Shown here in pieces: positions 56,190 to 64,000 of a DNA stretch of 64,000 nucleotides (within the stretch, counting starts at the first letter, position 1; each line of letters begins with the position of its first letter). Both the position numbers and the translations under genes were made by a program. The notes beneath the pieces were generated by a model. That model saw nothing but the letters and a program-made list of their open reading frames with translations, had not been told where the DNA came from and made no database searches. This DNA comes from Rhizopus sp. PT2906 (taxonomy: Eukaryota > Mucoromycota > Mucoromycetes > Mucorales > Rhizopodaceae), in assembly GCA_025529335.1 (NCBI GenBank), contig JAMYHX010000117.1:31903-95902 (forward strand), given 5' to 3'.

Positions 56190-59100
56190 ATACGATCAGC
56201 AGAACCCAACAAGTGCCTTCTATCAGGAAGACACCCTCGATTACTTCCATCAGCCAAAGTCATCCAAGTCCGATCCAGCAGACAGTGAGTGTTACGAGAC
56301 GAAAGGTAGGCCACAGCAAATATGAAAACACATCGATGGTCAAATCATTTCAAAATGTCGAACCTGTGCCACTGCCGACGATGATCGCACAAGAGAGTAT
56401 GGAAGAACTAGCTGGCCGACAGATGCTTCCCTCGATTCGACGAGAGATACCATTCAAGGTAGTTGACTTGCAGGACGACAAGCTGGATCCCAGTCAGTTT
56501 GAGTCACTGGCCGAACTCTTTCGACACCGAGCGTCCAACAGCCAAGGAAGGATCATTCCGGCATTTACTCTGGTAGATCATCGCGGAAAGGAGATCACGT
56601 CGCTTACATGGGAGAAGCTCTCAGTACGTGCTGAAAAGGTAGCGATGGTCATCCGAGACAAGTCTGGACTTCAAGTAGGAGATCGTATCGCGCTGAGCTA
56701 TCGAAGATCAGAGATGATTGATTTCATTGTTGCTCTGATCGGTTGTTTCCTAGCGGGCATGGTGGCTGTTCCGATCAACAGCACGGACGAGCTATCTGAG
56801 CTCTGGTTCATCTTGCGTGTGACAAATGTCCATTTAGTGCTGACAACAGATGGTAATCTCAAAGCGTTGACCAAGATGCTCAAGGCCAAGAATGTGGATT
56901 TCCCCAAGGATGTCGATTGGTGGCCAACCAACGATTTTGGATCGCTTTATGCGCACCAGCTAAAGACAGGCAAGTACAGTCCGGCTCGATCTACTCCGTT
57001 GGCCTATATCGAGTTCACAAAGTCCATTAATGGCGAGCTCAAGGGCGTCGCTGTCTCGCATCAGTCCATCATGCGAACCTGTCACACCTTTACCGCAGCA
57101 ACAACCGATACAGTAGTCTCTGTCGCCCCCGACGGTACAGCATCCATCCTTCCTAATTGGGATACTCAAGGTGCAGACACCATCTTGACTTATTTGGAGC
57201 CGCGGCAACAGCTGGGTCTCAATGTCTCTGTGCTTTGCTCAATCTATAATGGGTCTCATACTGTCTTTGCTTCCCCAGTGGTTGTAGAAACACCTGCCGT
57301 ATGGATCTATCTTGTATCAAAATACAATGGTAAACTCAAAACTTAAAACTTCCACTCGCTCACTTTTTTTTGTACTAGTGACCATCGGATTGGCCAATTA
57401 TCCGGGTATTTACTATACAGCTAAATACTACCAGCGAAACCCCAAGGAAGTGTCAAATTATAGCAAAAAGGTCACTCCCGACCTATCATCACTTCGCATT
57501 TTATTTATTGATTCACTTGTTGTAAAGCCAGACATGAACACATTTATCGCCGATCACCTCTTGGCGCCCCTAGGTCAAAAGATGCTGCAGTCGCCCATCG
57601 AAGTCGTCACGCCAATCGCATCTCTGCCAGAACATGCAGGCATGATTGTCGGTTTTCGGGATTATTTGGGGCCCAGTAAGCTCGAAGAGTACGAACAAGA
57701 ACAGGGAATGAAAAGGACGATATTTGCATCTGGAAAATCAAGAGACGTTTGGGAGTGTGTCTTGGACGCAAACGAGTTGAGAAGGAAAAAGGTCGTCGTG
57801 CTGGCTACTGCAGAATCAGCTGCTATTTACCGTGAAGAAGAGAAGGATGAGCCTGGCTACGTCAAGGTGGGATCTCATGGATTCCCATTCCCGACGTCGT
57901 CCGTGGCCATTGTGGATCCTGAAACCAACTTACTTTGTCCGTCAGATACTGTCGGTGAAATCTGGATGGACATGGTTTCGCCTCCGGAGGGGTTCTGGGG
58001 GATACCTGCGCTGAACGATTTGGTTTATCGCGCATCTCCTATGGTTGTGCCGCCTGAAACGCTCTATCCTGAGAGCCTGCATCAACAGTTTGTCCGAACC
58101 GGTCTATTGGGAACCATCATCGGTGGACGGTTGATCGTGTTGGGTCCTTATGAGGAGTGTATACGACAACAACGCTTGGATGAGCAACTGGGGGCAGAAG
58201 AGATTCATATGACCAGTGATTTACTTTCGACGATATCAAAGCGATGCAAACTCGAAGCGTGGTAAGTATATATGTAAGGTATAATGACGATTTGTATTAA
58301 CACAAATGATCAGTACGATATTTTCAATTTATGTCAACCGTCAGCACCTTCCCGTCCTTGCATTAGAATCGGCAACTGAAGATGCTACAAAACAAGTCGA
58401 GCAAGCAACCAATGCCTTGCTTAGCTTCCACGGACTTCGTGTCTTTGCTGCTATCGTTACCGGTAAAGGAGTCCTTCCAAGGCACTCAAAGGACGGTCAT
58501 TCTACTGTTCATCACTTGCTGACAAAACGCCAGTTCCTGTCTGGCCAGCTACCCATTCAATTCATCAAGATGGACGTCGATCGAACTGTTTTTAGTGACG
58601 CCGCCTCTTTCGACACAAGAAGCAGCGTATGGCAGACATGTATGGTCGCGTATGAGCGTGCACTTGGGTTAAAAGTCATCTCACCTCGAGCGCGGCCTCA
58701 GCATTCAGGCGTAGAGATGATCCAGAATGCTATTGATGAACGATCGAATTACGACCTGTCGAGATTTAGAAATATGGTAGATATCATGCTTTGGCGTACT
58801 TCTCTTTACCCTGAAGAAAACGCGTTTGTTCTCGTCACGCAGAGCAGCACAAAGCCGATTTCATGGAGAAAGATCAATAATCAGATAGCGACGATTGCCA
58901 ACTACATGGGCAAGAAGCTCGGTATAAAACCAGGCACAAAGGTGATGATCCTGATGCCCTTTGGTATCGATCTTGTTCGATCCATCTATGCCTGTTTTGT
59001 TTTGGGGCTCGTGCCTGTCATCTGCTCTCCACCGGACACGACACAGACGTTGTCGAAACGTGTGCAGGAAGATGTGACCATGATGCTGAATGCCGTAGAG

Positions 59101-61012
59101 GACCTCTCGATCACACACATCATTGTCAACTCACAGTCAGAGGACCTGATACGCAGCAAGATTGTCCATGCCGCCGTCAAGCACGCGGTCCAACACGGCC
59201 AGACCAAATTGAAGCGACTTCCGGATCACATTGTCAATATTGATAAAGCACCACGGTTCAACAAGCTGTTAGGCCCCGAAAGTGGATACTCCGTTCGGTC
59301 TGAGTGGACAAGTGATAAGTCGCGTCCAGCCCTGGTCATGATTCATCCGACAGTGAACGAGCTTAAGCAACAGTATGTGGTTTATGGTCACGATACGATT
59401 GTTGCACAGTGTCGTGCTCAAAAGTTGACATGCCAGATCAGATATCAACGACCGCTCATCGTGACCGGAATCGGAGGATTAGATGGACTAGGACTGCTGC
59501 ATGCTGTCTTTTGCGGTGTATACGTTGGTAAGTGAAAGACAAGTGAAACGAACAAACTCGTATTCATATGATGATCAGGTTGTACAACCATTTTGATGCC
59601 AGCAATCGAGTTCAAGGAAAACCCTGTAGCCTACTTTGAATTGTTATCTAGGAACAAGTGCTCTACTGTATGCGCTAATTATATGCTATTCGACCAAGCT
59701 ATCAATCGAATCAATCCTGCTGAGCAGAAACAAATTTCGTTACAAAATACCCAAAACTTTATGCTTACTGTGGCAAGCAGAACAAAGCCTCGATTCTGTA
59801 AGGATAATGACTGCTTTATTACAGTAACTAACTTTTTTTGTCTATACAGATGAAAAGATATCTCGCTTCTTGTCACTTAGCGGGCTTGAAAGAGAAACGA
59901 TCAACTCGGTCTACAGTCATGCATATAATCCAATGATCACGACTCGTTCTTATATGCTGATAGAACCTATTTCGTTGATTGCCGATTTCGAGTGGCTACG
60001 ACAAGGCATCGTGCGACCATTATCACAAACAGATGAAGCCTATGGCGTTCTCTTGCACGATTCGGGTATTGTACCCACAAATACGATGGTTGCTATTGTC
60101 AATCCAGAGACTCTGTCGTTATGTCCTACACATGTCATTGGAGAAATTTGGGTGTCTTCGGACAGTAACGTCAAAGGACTCTATTCTGCCTCGAACGCTG
60201 CTCAGTTTGAGGCTACAATTCAAGGCGCAGATCCTCGTATAAAGTACATGCGGACGGGTGATATTGGTTTTCTGTGGAACGTTCAGAGGCAAGCTATGGG
60301 TGGGTCTGTTGAAGAAGGACAGTGTCTGTATATCCTCGGACACATGAGTGAGGTGATCATGTCGAAAGGGTTGCTTCACTTTGCAGTAGACATTGAAGAG
60401 TCTGTTGAGACCTGTCACCCAAATATTTGGTCTGAAGGATGGTAAGATTGTATACACACTTGTTTATAAAGAACGAATATAAATACATACATATAGCTAT
60501 ATCATTCAAATGGGTCTCGAAATTATCGTCGTCGTTGCCGTCAAATCAAGTTCATCTGCATTATCGACTATTCCCCTCATTGTATCAGCTATTCTGGAAC
60601 GTCATGCTTTACTGATTGATACGGTTGTTATCATCACAAAAGACCAGTTACCCAAAAAATATAACGGTGAAAAGAGAAGGAAGAAGGTCCTGTTGATGTA
60701 TATGAATAAGGAGCTGTAACGTATTATTTAATCAAAATCAATATGCATCTAACTTTCGTTTTGTATAGATCGGCTATTCACGTATGCAGGATCAAGAATC
60801 AACATCAGCCTATTCATTTACCAAAATGGAATAGTGTTGCTTCCAACTTGGGAGACGATAGTGCTTCGGTTATATCATTTGGTCAAACATCTCATGTCAA
60901 CTTCGATACAGAATCAGCCAGTGTGTACAGATCATTCATGCCTGCATCCACTCGATCTCGAAATTCGAACGGTGCAGAGTCTATTACTAGCAGTAACGCA
61001 CTTCAATCTTAA
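56190..61012 (+). CDS. CMR2: DIP2/CMR2 adenylation-domain part (tandem AMP-binding-like domains)
   Basis: From the acceptor at 56189, exons run to stop 61010-61012, about 1,450 residues. They encode two tandem adenylate-forming (AMP-binding-like) domains, as in DIP2/Cmr2. Domain 1 spans LAELFRHRASNSQGRIIPAF to the end of the 57.3-58.3 kb exon; its A3-like loop is degenerate (YIEFTKSINGELKGVAVSHQ). Domain 2 (58.3-60.5 kb) has an even less conserved loop (MIHPTVNELKQQYVVYGHDT) and later YMRTGDIGFLWN. The C-terminus VCRIKNQHQPIHLPKWNSV is the conserved DIP2 tail. Family members act in lipid/acyl metabolism; loss of the canonical phosphate-binding loop is normal for DIP2. A donor at about 60699 avoids the false stop in MYMNKEL. 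Confidence 0.93.
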
Positions 61013-61528
61013 GTTCGTCATATGTTGTGTAAAGTAACCATGCTATTATTTAATAATAATTTACCTCCTCCTCACCCTTGTTTTTATTGTTGTTGAGGGC
61101 GCTTTTTCAAATACTAAGCGAGTGGTACTCAACAAAGCTTTTCAATACGTGGCCTGCTCATGAGCCGAAATATTTTCGATATTCTTTAATGTAGAATAGG
61201 AATATATAAAGTATCCATAGTTATTTCCGCCCTCCTTTTTCTCTGCTTCTTCCTCATTCGAGAAGACAGATATAAAGCAATGCTTTTGTTTCTGTATTTT
61301 AATTGTATATTATACAAGTTCGAACAGCGAAGAGAAGAACAGGTACAACAATCATAGTCACTTCATTCATATGTATTTAGGAAGAAACTTTATAAATTCG
61401 TATTTGACATGCAAATCCTGAACAATCTTAGGTTAGGTAATAACTTTGGTAGTGCAGAAAGCTAATATGAGTTTGTAAAGCGACGCCACGGGTAGCGTCC
61501 AGAGGAAGCACCCTGTAGCATTAGCCTA

Positions 61529-61547
61529 TTTTCTGGTGCATGTAGTG
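61529..61547. repeat. CACTA-type terminal repeat copy (solo end)
   Basis: The 19-nt end TTTTCTGGTGCATGTAGTG is identical to the right end of the element at 32954-33359. Similarity continues inward: the reverse complement shares CACTACATGCACCAGAAAATA and, one base on, GCTAATGCTA with the other copy. No inverted partner is seen within 500 bp to the left, so it may be a truncated copy. An A17 tract follows. Confidence 0.7.
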
Positions 61548-61637
61548 ATTGTCAAAAAAAAAAAAAAAAAGAAGCTTACAGATTAAAAAATCCTCGTTGT
61601 CTTGATGGATGTGTGTGAGGTGATTCTCCAACGCCAT

Positions 61638-63294
61638 ACATTGTGGGTAATACTAGGGGCACTGCAAAATCCAAAAAAGGCAATACTCTCCCAAACTGCA
61701 AAATGCTTTTTTGAAAGGAAACTGAAGGCTGTTCAAGCGAAAAATGCATTATACAATTCGATTTATACGTGGATGCTACAACACAAAGTGGCATAGTTTA
61801 TAGGATGTGCTTTTAACAATAGCTTTGTTTGTGCCCCACTGCCCTTATGGGTTATATATCAGCAATCATAATTTATAGTAATACATTGAGATGATCTATA
61901 CTCTGCTCATAACATGTTAACTATTTTGCTTTTAAAAAGTAAAAGAATTGAATTTACGTTGTAAATAGAATCTTTGACCAAAGAAAACCTAAAAGAGAAG
62001 AATAAAAATGTCATCAACGATGCCAAAAGACTTTTAAAGGCTCTGATTGCTACTGTGACGACATTCTCAGGTCGGCTATTGACCATCAGAACAAGGGAAC
62101 AGGCACCCATAAAAACTATCAGATCACCAAATACCAGAGCAGCCTGCAAAGACCTGCAGTAGTAGACGTACCGTTGAGGTATGCATTAGCTGAGCCTTGT
62201 CAGTTGTCAACTAGCTTATGTATCCCTTTACGCCAGCCAGACAGCAGGAAGCATCATCAACAATCTGTCACAGCTGTGATCTCATAACTAGCTTTCAACT
62301 AAATACTAGCCCCCTGTAAAGATTCCAATCGAATGTCCATAGCTCTCCTTTTGGCTGCCTGAAAGCTTCCAGTTGAGTGATGAAACAAATGACCGTTGTC
62401 GGTCCAGGACACATATTGAGCATCATAGAAAGAAATTGCATAGAAATCCTTGAACATGCAATCATCGCCTTGCTGGGTAAGTTTATAAAAACTTACCTTG
62501 ACCAAAGAGAACAACCAAAAAGAGTAAAAAAGAAAAGAAAGAGAGAAAAAGGGATAAGAGCAAATTTCCCTCTTTTTATACCCTTTTCTTAGTGATGTGA
62601 AGTTATTGTTTTCAATAAATAAAGTTTTGCTCCTTTTAAGAAAATTAGGTTTACGCTCACACTTTTGTTTATTTCTAAAGCGTTTCATGACTTTTAAAAG
62701 TTTGGCCCATCTTTTTTATGCTTTTCTATTCATTCAGATTATCACTTGTATATAGTTTAGTTGAATTTTTTTCCTCTTTTTTACATTGTAAAAGATGAAA
62801 GGGGCAATAGATTTCATGTACACATTGTTTGTATCGCTCGTCCTTGGGCTTATTCCTAGCCTTGGTTACACATTATTTATGTTACTCTGCTAAACCCTTT
62901 TTTTCCTTTTGGCTTTTTACTGCTAAAGACTAGACAAATACTATTTCGTAGTAGTTTATACATGTTTTATTTGTTGTAAATTAGCAGTCTTGTATAAAGA
63001 GATGAAGCAAGCTGTGCATAATGGTAGTAGCAAATGATAGACGCGTTCCGAAGCTTGAAAAAAAAAAAAAAAAAAAAAAAAACAACTTTATTTTGAACAA
63101 GTCTATACGCAGACATCAGAGGAAGGCCAGGGTATAAGCCGTACCTCCTCAAATCCTCTCGTGCAGAAGCCTAAGTAGTTTCCGAATTAAACCACAAATA
63201 GCCTTGGCAAACTTTTGTTCTGCAGTTTGGGGTGTTAACTTTTTTGGATTTTGCAGTGCTCTTTTGTAGTGCCCTAGTATTGCCCTACATTGTG
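61638..63294. mobile_element. ~1.66-kb unit flanked by ~70-bp imperfect inverted repeats
   Basis: Left arm 61638-61704 (ACATTGTGGGTAATACTAGG, then GGCACTGCAAAATCCAAAAA) is matched in inverted orientation by 63221-63294, including GGATTTTGCAGTGC and CTAGTATT. The right arm carries a 13-14 nt insertion that partly duplicates GTAGTGCCC. The interior has only short frames of unknown character. This looks like a non-autonomous or decayed DNA transposon, but no transposase is recognised and target duplications are unclear. Confidence 0.55.
63058..63082. repeat. A25 homopolymer
   Basis: 25 consecutive A inside the 1.66-kb inverted-repeat unit, close to its right arm. Confidence 0.85.
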
Positions 63295-63439
63295 GTAGCT
63301 GCTTCCTTCAAAGTATTTACCAACAGAGGGTATTTCACTTAACTTTACCTTGCCACCTTACTGAACTCTTGCAATTCCCTTACATCCATCAAACTTTTAT
63401 TATAAACCGTGAAAATGGGAAGCATTGCCAGGATAGTGT

Positions 63440-63800
63440 CTACATACTGGCCAAAGCCTGTCTCAATGTAGGGCACTTAATACTAATAGATGGTTTACTT
63501 TCGCGCCTGCTGAAGCAAGCCGTTGACAGAGATTTAATCAGCTCTATGCTACGAGGAACATTTATAGTAATCATTTCTTTTATAAGCCGTTCGTCAACAC
63601 GACACAACCGAGTATTTGTGAAAGAGAGAAAGGGGATTTGGATCTTTCGAAAATAACGCATCCTTAAAAGGCAAATAGTTGTGGTCTTGATGAAGAATAT
63701 CATGCTCTGAACCATTGAACACAGGTACTTTGTGGCTCAAGTTGTGATCCAATACGTGGTAACGAGGATCAGCAGACCGAGATTTTTTCGAATTGTAAGT
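63440..63800 (-). pseudogene. Possible broken coding fragment
   Basis: Two overlapping minus-strand frames have protein-like composition. One, open from 63800 to 63594, includes SADPRYHVLDHN and NYLPFKDALFSKDPNPLSLF. The other continues with RLIKEMITINVPRSIELIKS and ends at 63440. They could be one ancestral reading frame interrupted by a frameshift near 63600. No family recognised; chance cannot be excluded. Confidence 0.2.
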
Positions 63801-64000
63801 TTAACAAAGATAGCAGTGACCCTGTGAAATGAACTGAAAGGGGAGCATTGAAAATTCAAATGGACAAAATGGCCTCAAATCAGCTCTTATCCAAACAAAT
63901 CGTTCAGCGGCATTTTAATTCATTTTTTCCTCGTACAAGCGCACTTTATGCATTTTATACATGCATAAAAGCAGGAATTGTTTACTTTATGGGCAAACGT

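Larger units (their letters stand above)
61013..64000. other. Repeat-rich distal region
   Basis: No conserved gene recognised in 3 kb. It holds a CACTA-type end at 61529, an A17 tract at 61554, a ~1.66-kb unit with ~70-bp inverted terminal repeats (61638-63294), an A25 tract at 63058-63082 and a possible broken coding fragment at 63.4-63.8 kb. Short frames inside (for example around 61907-62162 on both strands) have no recognisable domain. Confidence 0.55.

Overview
The window looks like nuclear DNA of an early-diverging filamentous fungus, most likely Mucoromycota (Mucorales type). Reasons: AT-rich sequence, many short GT-AG introns (about 45-100 nt), compact gene spacing, pyrimidine tracts directly before start codons, and typically eukaryotic/fungal genes. 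These include a PDK1/Pkh kinase, proteasome lid subunits, an ABCC vacuolar pump, a Sec16-like protein, a DIP2/CMR2 protein with a DMAP1-binding domain, and a degraded Fanzor (eukaryotic TnpB-like) nuclease. The placement is inference from gene style; I ran no database search. I recognised no tRNA, rRNA, snRNA or CRISPR array.

Layout. 1-1.5 kb: 3' part of a PDK1-type kinase (+). 1.9-3.8 kb: ATRIP/Lcd1-like coiled-coil protein (-). 4.9-7.5 kb: multi-KH RNA-binding protein (-). 8.1-9.4 kb: farnesylated type I J-protein (+). 9.5-12.7 kb: divergent proteasome lid pair RPN6 (-) and RPN7 (+) sharing a ~200 bp promoter. 12.7-19.1 kb: gene-poor, with only weak small-gene candidates, an RFX-like palindrome and a hairpin. 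19.2-24.3 kb: ABCC transporter (-). 24.4-25.3 kb: CCDC124/Lso2-like ribosome factor (+). 25.4-28.7 kb: LARGE-like GT49 glycosyltransferase and peroxisomal malate synthase (both -). 28.7-34.2 kb: gene-poor, with a broken Fanzor gene (30.7-32.3 kb, -) and a 406-bp CACTA-ended inverted-repeat element. 34.2-45.4 kb: inorganic pyrophosphatase, eL37, importin-9, Mrh4-like helicase, adenylosuccinate lyase and a short Sec16-like protein. 46.8-54.1 kb: SulP anion transporter with STAS domain, cytosolic serine hydroxymethyltransferase, glutathione peroxidase, alpha/beta hydrolase and PLP-homeostasis protein (all +). 54.7-61.0 kb: DIP2/CMR2 locus. 61.0-64.0 kb: repeat-rich DNA with a second CACTA-type end and a ~1.66 kb segment flanked by ~70-bp inverted repeats.

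The genes are mostly housekeeping: protein quality control (J-protein, RPN6, RPN7), translation (eL37, CCDC124, helicase), one-carbon and purine metabolism (SHMT, adenylosuccinate lyase), glyoxylate cycle, redox/PLP homeostasis and secretion. They are not an operon. Neighbours are often convergent with very short gaps (20 bp between the importin-9 and helicase stop codons) or divergent from shared promoters.

The least explained material is in the gene-poor intervals: the broken Fanzor copy with a 45-nt homopolymer in its frame, the CACTA-ended repeat family shared by 33 kb and 61.5 kb, the inverted-repeat unit at 61.6-63.3 kb, and several small spliced ORF candidates at 14-17 kb. The DIP2 locus is also odd: tandem TAG stops sit directly before a good splice donor that is in phase with the next exon.
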